Part shown: positions 56,708 through 64,000 of the stretch, one piece after another | Layout: the number at the start of each line of letters is the position of its first letter | Position numbering within the stretch: the first letter of the stretch is position 1 | Assembly (NCBI GenBank): GCA_965221555.1 | Contig: OZ244895.1 | Span: 868,001 to 932,000 of the forward strand | Direction: 5' to 3' | DNA: 64,000 bases | Origin: JAJEAD01 sp965221555 | Lineage (GTDB): Bacteria > Pseudomonadota > Gammaproteobacteria > HK1 | Notes under the pieces: generated by a model | The model's input: the letters and a program-made list of their open reading frames with translations, nothing else | The model's database searches: none | What the model was told of the DNA's origin: nothing | Program-made: the position numbers and the translations under genes

Positions 56708-57088
56708 TCAGTCGTACTTGACGTAACGGAACCTCTGATCCCGGGGAGTCCCCTCCAGCGCGCCCCCTTCTTCCCCCGGCTGCCAGTGGACGACCTCCTC
56801 GATCTTGCGCGCGAGCGCGAAGTCCTTGTCGGTAACGCCCTTGGCGGCGTGGTTGGTCAGCTTGACGATGACGAAGGCGTAGGAGGCGGTGATGTCGGGG
56901 TGATGCCAGGCCGCCTCGGCGAGGTGGCCGACCGCGTTGATCACCATCAGTGTCCCCTTCCATCCGCCGGTGCGATAGCGGCGGCGGATCCAGCCCCTTT
57001 CGTAGTACCAGTGCGGCAGCTCCGCTTCGAGCTTCGCCTGGATCTCCTCTTCGCTGTAGGTTCGGTCTTTCCGTCGATCGCCGGTCAT
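56708..57088 (-). CDS. phhB: pterin-4a-carbinolamine dehydratase
   Basis: The 126-residue protein has the active-site region EAAWHHPDITASYAFVIVKL and the tail LTNHAAKGVTDKDFALARKI of the PCD/DCoH family, though the middle is longer than in PhhB. It dehydrates 4a-hydroxy-tetrahydropterins. In H4MPT clusters such proteins are thought to help make or recycle the pterin. Start ATG 57088; ATG 57106 is also in frame. It is first in a three-gene minus operon and divergent from the RibD-like gene. Confidence 0.88.
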   Translation of the reverse strand: MTGDRRKDRTYSEEEIQAKLEAELPHWYYERGWIRRRYRTGGWKGTLMVINAVGHLAEAAWHHPDITASYAFVIVKLTNHAAKGVTDKDFALARKIEEVVHWQPGEEGGALEGTPRDQRFRYVKYD

Positions 57089-57159
57089 GGCGGGGCCCTG
57101 TAGCATCGGGTCGGATACCGATTCCGCCAGTGTAAACCAAGGCCCCGCGCCCCGCTCCC

Positions 57160-58017
57160 ATGGCTACCCGAACGACCTCCTCACCAGCGCCGACCGAGGT
57201 TCTGCGGCTCTTCCCGCCCCCGCTTCGAAAGCGGCCGCTCCGTGGGCTCTATCTCGAGGAGAGCTTGCCCGTGGCGGGGCCGGGAGGGGCGCCGCCTTTC
57301 GTGTACGCCAACTTCGTCACCAGTCTCGACGGCCGTATCGCGGTAACTGGTAGCGATGGCGTTTCGCACTTGCCCGAAGGCCTGACCAACCCGAAAGACT
57401 GGCGCCTCTTTCAGGAGCTGCAGGCGCATGCCGAGTGTCTGGTGACCCATGGCGGCTACCTTCGCGCGCTCGCCGCGGGCACCCTCGGCAACATTCTGCA
57501 GGTGGGCATCGCGACCGGCAGCGAAGACATCGCGCAATGGCGCACCGGACAGGGCATGCGCGCGCAACCCGCGGTGGCCGTCGTGAGCGCGAGCCTGGAC
57601 TGGCCCTTGCCCGACTCCCTTGCGAAGCGAGGCCAGGCGGTCCACGTGCTGACCACACCGGCAGCGCCCCGCGACCGGATCGCCGCGCTGCGCGCAGCGG
57701 GCTGCGAGGTCGTCGTGACCGGCGCGGGCCCCCGGGTGCGGGGCCGGGAGGTCGCCGCCATTCTGAACGAGCGCGGCTACCGCAGGCTCTACCTTCAGAC
57801 CGGTCCGGGCATGCTCGAAACCACCCTGCGCGATCGCGTGCTCTCGCGCCTCTACGTCACGCTTGGCCACCGGGTGGTGGGAGGCGAGCACTTCGACACC
57901 ATGTTCCGGGGCGGGCTGCTCGGCGCCTCCGGCACGCTTCGCCTTGGCGCCCTCTACCTGGATCGGTCCGCGGAGTCGGGGAGCGGCCAGTTCTTCGCGA
58001 GCTTCGAACCCTTGTGA
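57160..58017 (+). CDS. RibD C-terminal/DHFR-like reductase, candidate dihydromethanopterin reductase
   Basis: The 285-residue protein has the RibD-C fold: FVYANFVTSLDGRIAVTGSD, KDWRLFQELQAHAECLVTHG, a nucleotide-binding stretch VLTTPAAPRDRIAALRAAGC, and LYLQTGPGMLETTLRDRVLS. RibD-C and bacterial DHFR share this fold, as does the dihydromethanopterin reductase DmrA of methylotrophs. Placement between a pterin dehydratase and fae suggests that role; ordinary riboflavin reductase activity is the alternative. It is divergent from phhB across about 70 bp. Confidence 0.78.
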   Translation: MATRTTSSPAPTEVLRLFPPPLRKRPLRGLYLEESLPVAGPGGAPPFVYANFVTSLDGRIAVTGSDGVSHLPEGLTNPKDWRLFQELQAHAECLVTHGGYLRALAAGTLGNILQVGIATGSEDIAQWRTGQGMRAQPAVAVVSASLDWPLPDSLAKRGQAVHVLTTPAAPRDRIAALRAAGCEVVVTGAGPRVRGREVAAILNERGYRRLYLQTGPGMLETTLRDRVLSRLYVTLGHRVVGGEHFDTMFRGGLLGASGTLRLGALYLDRSAESGSGQFFASFEPL

Positions 58018-58384
58018 GCCGGCGCGAGGCGCAAGCGCGCCCGGGATCAAGCCCGGGCTCGAGTCTCGTCCGGCTCTCTCACTGGCGATATCCAGCCCGA
58101 TGCGGCCAGCGCGTTTGCAAGGGCGGGTGCAAACAGCGTCGCTCGCTGGAGGCGCTCCAACGAACCCTCAAGTAACCGACCCACGGTGGGCTCCTCAAGC
58201 GGGTAGTCCGCGGGCACGAACACGTTCGCCTCAGCCCACCCTTGCGTACCGCGGTCACCGCGTGCGACGCGTGAGGGCCGGTGTATGCCCAGGGCGACGC
58301 ACGTGGCCGCCGAACAGGGTCAGGAAAGCGGCTCTCCCGCCGCAGGGCCGGGAGAGCCGTTAGAGTTGTCGACTACGCGCGCGC
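58018..58384. other. intergenic, 367 bp
   Basis: The gap lies between the convergent RibD-like and fae genes. No gene is supportable. It contains the fae terminator at 58330-58358. The AGCCCGGG...CCCGGGCT palindrome near 58040-58060 may end the RibD-like transcript. Confidence 0.4.
58330..58358 (-). terminator. rho-independent terminator of the fae operon
   Basis: A perfect 10-bp stem, GGCTCTCCCG (58330-58339) and CGGGAGAGCC (58349-58358), has a 9-nt loop. On the minus strand it is followed by GCTTTCC. It lies just past the fae stop. Confidence 0.7.
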
Positions 58385-58894
58385 TCAGGAGACGTTGGCG
58401 GCGAAGGGATGCTCCGCGTTCTTCTGGGCGAGGGCTTCGTGCACCGTGGGCTTGCCGGCCACCGCCCGCTCGATCGCCTCTTTGGTCGCCTCGTAGTTGT
58501 ACTGCTCGATCTTCGCGTCGTCCTCGGCTTCCCAGTGAATGAACACGCCGACGCAGATGTAGAGGTCGTCCGCCTCGGCGGCGGGAATCGTTCCCTCCGA
58601 TACCGCCTCCATGACCGCGCGGGCGACCGCGCGCTGGGCGGGGCCGAACATCTGCACCGCCTGCTTGGCGCCCTTCATGGTGACCTTGTTGAACATCATC
58701 GTGTTGGGCTTTGCGGGCACGTTCGGAGAGACCACCGCCAGCAGGCTGGTGAAGCCGTCCTTGTTGTTGACGAGGCCGTTGCAAAATGCGGTCTCCGCTG
58801 CCGATCCCCGCGGCCCCAGGATGAGGTCGATGTGGGCAACCTCGTTGCCGTCTCCAACCAGAGACTCTCCCACTCGAACATTCGTGATAGCCAT
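58385..58894 (-). CDS. fae: formaldehyde-activating enzyme
   Basis: The 169-residue protein has the Fae signature: NEVAHIDLILGPRGSAAETA near the N-terminus (conserved His and Asp), then FTSLLAVVSPNVPAKPNTMM, FNKVTMK and FIHWEAEDD. It joins formaldehyde with H4MPT to give methylene-H4MPT. AGGAGG lies 6 nt before the ATG, so expression is likely strong. It is last in the operon ftr, beta-RFAP synthase, mtdB, mch, citG-like, fae. Confidence 0.97.
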   Translation of the reverse strand: MAITNVRVGESLVGDGNEVAHIDLILGPRGSAAETAFCNGLVNNKDGFTSLLAVVSPNVPAKPNTMMFNKVTMKGAKQAVQMFGPAQRAVARAVMEAVSEGTIPAAEADDLYICVGVFIHWEAEDDAKIEQYNYEATKEAIERAVAGKPTVHEALAQKNAEHPFAANVS

Positions 58895-58940
58895 GGCTAC
58901 CTCCTTATGCGTGTGTTGTCACTTGGGCCGCACCCCGCGT

Positions 58941-59822
58941 TCAACGGGTCACGACGGGACTCCCCCCGTGGAGGAGGTTGTGGGCGAGCAACGTCGCCAC
59001 CGTCAGGTCGGCGCTGGTGCCCGGGTTGATTCCCCGGCGCTTCAGGCTGCGATCGAAGTGCGCCAGTTCCTCGGTGTTCATTTCGAGTGATTTCGACGAC
59101 TCGAGGCTGTTAACGAGCGCCATCGCTTCACGCCGGACCGCCTCCGCGACGACACTTCCGAGTTTACGCTCTATGTGCGAGTCCTTAAACCGCGCGAGAA
59201 AGGCGAGGTAGAGGGCCACCACCCCCTGCGCGCCCGGCCAGCGCACGCGACTCCGGGCGAGCGTGGCGAGTCCGAGATCGAAGACGTCCTCGAAGCAGCG
59301 GGCGTACTGGCGCGCCACGCGGTCGCGGTCCTCGGCCTCGCGCATGACCGCGAGCAATGGCGCCGTGGCGCGGTCGCGGACATCGTGGCGCCCGCTCGTG
59401 CCGAGCCCCGCCGGCGCGGCGAGGCGGATGGCGGCGAACACCCTTTCGGTATCGTCGACCCCGGCCGCCGAGAGTACTTCCGCGAGCCGGGTCCGCAGCG
59501 CTCGCCGCGGGCCGCCGTCGAGTGCGGCCTGCGCGAGCGGCGCGCCCAGCAGCACGATGCCCAGGTTCGTGTTGCAACCCACCGCCGTCCGCGTGGCTTC
59601 GATGCTGCCCAGTATTCTCTCGCCGAGCGAAAGGCCGGGGGTTCCGAGCACCCGGGCGGTGTGTCGCGCGCTCGTCACGAAGTCCTCCGCCCGCATCCCG
59701 TGGCCAGCCGAGGCAAAGCTCACATTGCCTGGTTTGGGGGCTTCGAGCTCCTCGATGCAGGCCCGCCAGACCGCATCGGCGACGGGGTTGGGAGCGTCGC
59801 CGACGGGCCGGATCTCAGGCAC
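58941..59822 (-). CDS. CitG-like triphosphoribosyl-dephospho-CoA synthase family protein
   Basis: The 293-residue protein starts with GTG 59822, overlapping the mch stop by 8 nt. Motifs are ELEAPKPGNVSFASAGHGM and LGIVLLGAPLAQAA (after GCNTN), with RRGINPGTSADLTVATLLAH near the C-terminus, as in the CitG/MdcB family. CitG makes a phosphoribosyl dephospho-CoA. A homologue is regularly found in H4MPT/methanofuran gene clusters, where a role in cofactor synthesis is suspected. No citrate lyase genes are nearby, so the C1 role is favoured. Confidence 0.87.
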   Translation of the reverse strand: MPEIRPVGDAPNPVADAVWRACIEELEAPKPGNVSFASAGHGMRAEDFVTSARHTARVLGTPGLSLGERILGSIEATRTAVGCNTNLGIVLLGAPLAQAALDGGPRRALRTRLAEVLSAAGVDDTERVFAAIRLAAPAGLGTSGRHDVRDRATAPLLAVMREAEDRDRVARQYARCFEDVFDLGLATLARSRVRWPGAQGVVALYLAFLARFKDSHIERKLGSVVAEAVRREAMALVNSLESSKSLEMNTEELAHFDRSLKRRGINPGTSADLTVATLLAHNLLHGGSPVVTR

Positions 59823-60786
59823 CGCCGCCAAAGGAGCGCGCCAGCAGCTCGCCGTCGAGACGGCCCGCGCGGAAAGTGCGCCCGCTTCCGATTGCGGTGA
59901 CCGCCACCTGCGCGGGGCTGAAGAGCATGGGATCGATCCGGAAGAAGTCGTAGTCGTACTCGCGGAACACCTCGGCGAAGGGTTTGCCGTAGTCGCGCGA
60001 GGCGCTGCTCGGCAGTCGCTCGGCGAGGTCGCGGGCGTCCTCGTCGGTGCAGGACACCAGGAGCTGCACCTGGCCGCCGAAGAGGATGGTGTCGTTGGTC
60101 CGGCCCATCGCGGCGAGTGCGTCGTTAACGGGCGGGGGCAGGGGGGTCGTGCCCGCGCCCTCCAGGATCGCATCGAGGGGAAAGCCGAGCTCATGGGCCT
60201 TGTGCAGCGCCACCTCCACCACCCGCGCCGCGATCTGCGCCGTTCCCGCCGGACTGCCGGTGGGCGTGAGCACCAGGGTCAGCCGGTCCGGCGCCACTTC
60301 GCAGTCCCGGGCGACCTTCTCCGCGAGCGCCGGCGGAGGATGGCGGTCGGTCTCCAACACCAGGCAGGCCTCGTCGGCACGGTCCCGGTAGTCGAACTCC
60401 GCGAAGAGCGCTTCCCGGACCGCGAGCGCGCGCGCGGGCCCCGAACCGAGCGCGCTCCACTTCCGGGGCGTATCGAAACCGAGGCTCCAGCCCGCGTACT
60501 GGGAGAGCAGGCAGGAGAGCACCGGCTGACTCGTACGCACCTCCACCTGCCAGGGCCAGTCGGGAAACACCGTATTGGCTCTCAGTCCGACTTCTCCGAG
60601 GCCGGCCATGCAGATCCGTGCGATGAGGAGCCCCGCCTCGGTGCTGCCCGGACAGTCGATGCCGGCGTCCACGACGCGCGCGCCGTTGGCCGCGGTGTCC
60701 ATGCCCACCCGCAAGGGCTCCGCCCGTGCCACCAGCTCCGCCACCAGGGGGGCGGAACCCGCGTTGACGCTCGGCCGCTCCTTCAT
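59815..60786 (-). CDS. mch: methenyl-H4MPT cyclohydrolase
   Basis: The 323-residue protein is the usual Mch length. Family segments are SVNAGSAPLVAELVARAEPL, CPGSTEAGLLIARICMAGLG and WSLGFDTPRKWSALGSGPAR, with VSCTDEDA and FREYDYDFFRIDPMLFSPA. It hydrolyses methenyl-H4MPT to 5-formyl-H4MPT. The ORF extends upstream to 60969, but ATG 60786, 13 nt after the mtdB stop, gives the normal N-terminus MKERPSVNAGSA. Confidence 0.95.
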   Translation of the reverse strand: MKERPSVNAGSAPLVAELVARAEPLRVGMDTAANGARVVDAGIDCPGSTEAGLLIARICMAGLGEVGLRANTVFPDWPWQVEVRTSQPVLSCLLSQYAGWSLGFDTPRKWSALGSGPARALAVREALFAEFDYRDRADEACLVLETDRHPPPALAEKVARDCEVAPDRLTLVLTPTGSPAGTAQIAARVVEVALHKAHELGFPLDAILEGAGTTPLPPPVNDALAAMGRTNDTILFGGQVQLLVSCTDEDARDLAERLPSSASRDYGKPFAEVFREYDYDFFRIDPMLFSPAQVAVTAIGSGRTFRAGRLDGELLARSFGGGA

Positions 60787-60799
60787 GCGAGGCTCGGGC

Positions 60800-61696
60800 T
60801 CAGTCCGAAACCACCTCTTGCGCGAGGTCGAACGCGTCGGGAAAGTCGAGCGCGACCGCGTGATCGGCGCCCTGCATGCGCTCGAGCAGTCCGCGCTGCA
60901 CCTTGTACTTGACGCCTCCGATCGCGAGGGCGCCGATTCCGAGTATCCCGCCGGGCAGCTCGGCCCCATCGTCGCCCGCCGACAGGCCCTCGATGCCCGC
61001 GGGCGGCACCGCGTTCACATCCGCGGCGACGACGAGGGCCTTGCATTGGGCGAGAATCTCCGCGGACAGAATTTGCACCCCAGCCTTCGCGCAGCAGACC
61101 ACGACCTCGGCGGACTCGAGCGCGGCGAGCCGTTGCGCATCGTCGCTACGCGCGGTCCAGGGCAGCTCGACCTCGTAGCGCCGCGCGAAGCGTTCCACCG
61201 GCGCCTCCTTGCCCGGAGTCATCTCGGTGAGCCGGACCAGGCGCGGGTGCGCGCCCCGGTGGGACGCCAGCACCGCGGTGCAGAGCCCCACCGGGCCGCC
61301 GCCGAGGATCTGCACGTCGCGCCCCTCGAGCCCCCGGCCGGTGTGCGCGACCAGGTGCTTCGATACCAGGGCAACGAGCGCCGCCGACGTGGTGTAGGCC
61401 CCGTTCGGGTCGGCGAGCAATGCGACCTCGAAAGGCGGCATCATCGCGCCCTTCGCCCGCTCCAGCATGTCGGCGGCGAGGTTCACGTCGTGGCCCCCGA
61501 TGAAGACCCCGGTCTCGTTGAAGCGCCCCGGGGGCCGGGAGAAGATCGCGTCCTGGACCAGGCCCGTGACATCGTCGGCGGAGACCCGAGGGTAGGGGAC
61601 GATCACTTCAAAACCCGCGTCTACCGCCATGTTCACGTCAAAGGGACTGACGTTGGCTCGGGGGTCCAGCATGTGAAGGACTTTCGGCTTGGCCAT
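60800..61696 (-). CDS. mtdB: NAD(P)-dependent methylene-H4MPT dehydrogenase
   Basis: The 298-residue protein has the N-terminal KVLHMLDPRANVSPFDVNMA, the substrate region IPYPRVSADDVTGLVQDAIF-like, and the nucleotide motif VQILGGGPVGLCTAVLASHR. It ends LPGGILGIGALAIGGVKYKV. It oxidises methylene-H4MPT to methenyl-H4MPT. I call it MtdB rather than MtdA from the gene context. GGAGCGAGCG precedes ATG 61696. The longer ORF to 62569 reads antisense to the GHMP gene. Confidence 0.93.
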   Translation of the reverse strand: MAKPKVLHMLDPRANVSPFDVNMAVDAGFEVIVPYPRVSADDVTGLVQDAIFSRPPGRFNETGVFIGGHDVNLAADMLERAKGAMMPPFEVALLADPNGAYTTSAALVALVSKHLVAHTGRGLEGRDVQILGGGPVGLCTAVLASHRGAHPRLVRLTEMTPGKEAPVERFARRYEVELPWTARSDDAQRLAALESAEVVVCCAKAGVQILSAEILAQCKALVVAADVNAVPPAGIEGLSAGDDGAELPGGILGIGALAIGGVKYKVQRGLLERMQGADHAVALDFPDAFDLAQEVVSD

Positions 61697-61716
61697 CGCT
61701 CGCTCCGGTACGTGCG

Positions 61717-62694
61717 TCAGTGGACGAGGGACTCGCTCGCGATGCCGGCACCCTCGTTGCGCCCGCCGGTCACGACGAAGTCTAGCGCGCTCTCGTCGGC
61801 AAAGCGGCGTCTCGCTTGCGCCAGGAGCGTGCGCGCCGTCTCCTCGCCGGGACACAGCGCAAAGCCGGTCGGCCCCCAGGAGCTCTGGCCGAATCCCTCG
61901 ATGCCACAGGCGCGCAGCCACTCCAGCACCCGGGTCACGCCGGGGCTTGTAAAGCGCCCGCCCTGCGCGCTTGCGAAGTGATCGCCCACCCGCGCCTGGA
62001 TCCGGGTCAGGGCGGGACCCACCGTCTCGATGTCGCTTTCCACGAGACCGGGCAGCACCTGCATCAGCACCAGCCGGCAGAGCTCCGCGGCATCGCGCTC
62101 GGGAAAAGGGGGAAGCGCGGCGAAGGCCGCCCGCTCCGCCTCGCCGTGCACGCCCTGCCGCGCGCGATCGAAAACGAGCATCAGTCGCCACTTCGCGGGA
62201 AAAGCCAGGCGGGTGATGATGGGGGGAGGCGCGTATCCTCCCGCGCTGCCGCCATCGACCACGAAGCCGCCCCGCTCGAAGAGTCCGAGGCCCAGCCCGG
62301 ACCTTGCGCCCCGGCCGAGCACCGTCGCAATCTCGAGATTGCCGGCATCGAGCTCGAAGAGCTTCGCCATGCCGGCCCCGACGGCGAGCGCAAGCTGGGT
62401 TCCAGACCCGAGACCGGCGTGGGGCGGGACCGCTTCGCGAATGTCGATGTGAACGCCCGAGGGCAATTCGAAGTGTTGCGCCAGCGATCGGGCGTAGCGG
62501 ACCGCGCGCGCCGCATCCGGCCCTTCCGCGCTCATCCCGGTGGCGCGGGTGAGGCGTATCCGGGTGCAAGGGCGCTCAAGCGCGAGGCCGAGGCTGCCGT
62601 AGCGCCGGCCCAGGCCACCGTGCAGGTCGACGAACCCCATGTGCAGCCGGGCCGGCGCATGAACGAAGACGCAGCGTTCGGCGCGGCGCGGCAT
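61717..62694 (-). CDS. beta-ribofuranosylaminobenzene 5'-phosphate synthase
   Basis: The 325-residue GHMP-kinase-fold protein has FVHAPARLHMGFVDLHGGLG, the ATP-loop-like PPHAGLGSGTQLALAVGAGM and the C-terminal GFGQSSWGPTGFALCPG. This is beta-RFAP synthase, which joins p-aminobenzoate or p-hydroxybenzoate and PRPP with loss of CO2, the first committed step to methanopterin. Its presence shows that H4MPT is made here rather than acquired. It follows ftr after 19 nt. Confidence 0.93.
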   Translation of the reverse strand: MPRRAERCVFVHAPARLHMGFVDLHGGLGRRYGSLGLALERPCTRIRLTRATGMSAEGPDAARAVRYARSLAQHFELPSGVHIDIREAVPPHAGLGSGTQLALAVGAGMAKLFELDAGNLEIATVLGRGARSGLGLGLFERGGFVVDGGSAGGYAPPPIITRLAFPAKWRLMLVFDRARQGVHGEAERAAFAALPPFPERDAAELCRLVLMQVLPGLVESDIETVGPALTRIQARVGDHFASAQGGRFTSPGVTRVLEWLRACGIEGFGQSSWGPTGFALCPGEETARTLLAQARRRFADESALDFVVTGGRNEGAGIASESLVH

Positions 62695-62713
62695 GCCCGA
62701 TCCGCGCGGGCGC

Positions 62714-63616
62714 CTACCCGAAGAGGCTGTGCAGGTGGATCTTGCCCTTGCCCAGCTTGCCGCCGTAGTTGGCGGTATGGATCTCCACTACGCCACCGAC
62801 CGAAGTGGCCGCTTCGATGCCGGCGCGCATTCCCTCGCGTACTTCGTGCAGACGGGGTGCGCTGACGATGATCTCGTAGACGCAGCGCACCGAGTCCGGC
62901 AATGCGCTCTCGGGGTCTCCGGCGAGCGTCGGACAGTAGTGGTGGTTGGTGGTCGCGACCATGTCGTCGTAGTTCCGGGCGCCGACCTTCGACCCGCTGG
63001 CCGCATTCTTGACCACGACCAGGGGGATCCTCGAGGCCGCCTCGAGCGCCGCCTCCGCCGCTTGCAGCGCCGCGTCGTCGCCGGTCGCGAGGATGAGGAA
63101 CATCCCTCCGGTGACCGCCTCGCGCACCACTCCGAAACTGCGTTCGACGTGAAAGGCGCCGTCCATCTTCGGCACCCGGAAGACCTTGCGCCCGAAGACG
63201 GTATCCGCCTCTTCGTAGCCGTCTCCGAAGCGCTGGATTATCGTGCCCTCCATGTCGATCGACTCTTCGGCGAGCTCCGAGGGCAGGGCGTCGAACACGC
63301 TGGTCTTGGGGTTGGGCAGAGCGCCCTTGCGGATACGCAGCACCAGGCACCTGGCGAGGTGTTCGAGCTTGCGGTCCATCATCTGGATGATGAATCCGGG
63401 ACGCCCGTCGGGAGTCTCCTCCGGCGCCACTTCCCGCTCCAGGGTCGCCTCGCAGGGTGGGGAGGTGGCGGAACGGCCGAGCCCCTTGGTCTCCATCGCC
63501 GCTTCCCGCGCCCAGCGCCGGTTGACGCTGGTGACGAGCACGCGCGCCAGACGTCCGCTGAAGGTCTCGGAGTAGTCGTCCTGGATGGGCACGCCGTTGA
63601 TTTCGAGCTTCGCCAT
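62714..63616 (-). CDS. fhcD: formylmethanofuran:H4MPT formyltransferase
   Basis: From ATG 63616 the protein has 300 residues. It starts MAKLEINGVPIQDDYSETFS and contains ETPDGRPGFIIQMMDRK and FGDGYEEADTVFG. The Ftr hallmarks are ASGSKVGARNYDDMVATTNH and YCPTLAGDPESALP, then HTANYGGKLGKGKIHLHSLF. In methylotrophs FhcD moves the formyl group from H4MPT to methanofuran, and FhcABC then releases formate. fhcABC are not in the window. It is the first gene of the minus-strand C1 operon; a promoter should lie in 63.6-63.9 kb. Confidence 0.93.
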   Translation of the reverse strand: MAKLEINGVPIQDDYSETFSGRLARVLVTSVNRRWAREAAMETKGLGRSATSPPCEATLEREVAPEETPDGRPGFIIQMMDRKLEHLARCLVLRIRKGALPNPKTSVFDALPSELAEESIDMEGTIIQRFGDGYEEADTVFGRKVFRVPKMDGAFHVERSFGVVREAVTGGMFLILATGDDAALQAAEAALEAASRIPLVVVKNAASGSKVGARNYDDMVATTNHHYCPTLAGDPESALPDSVRCVYEIIVSAPRLHEVREGMRAGIEAATSVGGVVEIHTANYGGKLGKGKIHLHSLFG

Positions 63617-63967
63617 GCGCAGTGTCTCGAGCTTCCCTAGCGTGACGGAGGAACTCCGATCGTGAACATACTCCGCCGCCCGCGACTTAGCCAACCCGGC
63701 CGCGGCAGCTCTCATCATTTTCCCGTCACGGCGTTGGCGAGAGGGCTCCGGCGGACAGGCATGGCCCGGACCGGGTCGGCAGGGGGCGGTATTCACCCGA
63801 TGTCGAGAGTCGGCGCCAGAGTGAGGACCATCGCCGCCGAAAGGCGGGGACCCTCGGCAAGTGCGGATCTTCGGAACCTCAAGAGATGCCGCCGGGCATC
63901 GCATCTCCCATACGGGCCTGAAACAAGGCACTCTGGGGCCTTGAACCCGGATGATCAGGAGAAAGCG
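63617..63967. other. divergent intergenic region, 351 bp
   Basis: It holds the promoters of the H4MPT operon (-) and of the DUF1428 gene (+). No gene or repeat element is recognised. Confidence 0.35.
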
Positions 63968-64000
63968 ATGACATATGTGGATGGTTTCGTCGCGGCGGTG
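63968..64000 (+). CDS. DUF1428 family protein (first 11 codons)
   Basis: ATG 63968 is preceded by AGGAGAAAGCG. The eleven codons read MTYVDGFVAAV, the standard N-terminus of DUF1428 proteins. The rest lies outside the window. Confidence 0.7.
   Translation, partial: MTYVDGFVAAV

Overview
The window is high-GC bacterial chromosome (about two-thirds G+C by eye), densely coded, with many start/stop overlaps (ATGA, GTGA, TGATG) and many GTG starts. Envelope genes (AsmA-like protein, TonB receptor, TldE), an AcpH-type ACP phosphodiesterase, an R64-like type IVb pilus operon and a formaldehyde-oxidising tetrahydromethanopterin (H4MPT) pathway point to a Proteobacterium, most likely a gammaproteobacterium that lives on methylated osmolytes. 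A marine or host-associated habitat is inference. I saw no rRNA, tRNA or CRISPR.

Layout. 1-11 kb: partial AsmA/DUF748-like gene (-), pmbA/tldE, a LEA-like exported protein, prephenate dehydratase, an omega-amino acid transaminase, a D-2-hydroxyacid (FAD) dehydrogenase, pta and acpH. 11.3-24.5 kb: one long minus-strand type IVb pilus operon (pilN-pilO-Cys-rich protein-DsbA-like protein without cysteines-pilP-pilQ-pilR-pilS-two pilV-like genes-small secreted protein-TcpQ/PilL lipoprotein). 25.6-40.4 kb: citrate synthase, ETF-ubiquinone oxidoreductase, DmdC-like acyl-CoA dehydrogenase, dimethylglycine dehydrogenase-like flavoprotein, 2-oxoglutarate oxygenase, VOC protein, GSA-like aminotransferase, acetyl-CoA synthetase and a CaiC-like ligase. 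40.6-49.9 kb: TonB receptor, surE, a TPP riboswitch with thiBPQ, cardiolipin synthase and a PGPGW membrane protein. 50.4-53.2 kb: carnitine dehydrogenase, a beta-keto acid cleavage enzyme and a DMSP-lyase-family cupin. 53.5-63.6 kb: folK-folP fusion and an H4MPT-linked C1 cluster (DUF447, DHPS-like protein, pterin dehydratase, RibD-like reductase, fae, CitG-like, mch, mtdB, beta-RFAP synthase, ftr/fhcD), then the first codons of a DUF1428 gene.

How it fits together (inference): carnitine would go to glycine betaine, then dimethylglycine and sarcosine. The released methyl groups appear as formaldehyde, which Fae, MtdB, Mch and Ftr oxidise on H4MPT. Flavoprotein dehydrogenases feed electrons through ETF-QO. 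The DMSP lyase and the acyl-CoA enzymes suggest that DMSP is used as well.

The most unusual feature is a family of small non-autonomous transposon-like elements (about 180 and 285 bp, plus a 31-bp mini form). They have inverted termini containing TTTCACCGATTT, and the best-preserved copies are flanked by 4-bp direct repeats of the type TNAR. At least ten copies or remnants are present. Three are nested inside other copies, which shows that they moved, and several sit exactly on stop codons. No transposase gene is in the window.
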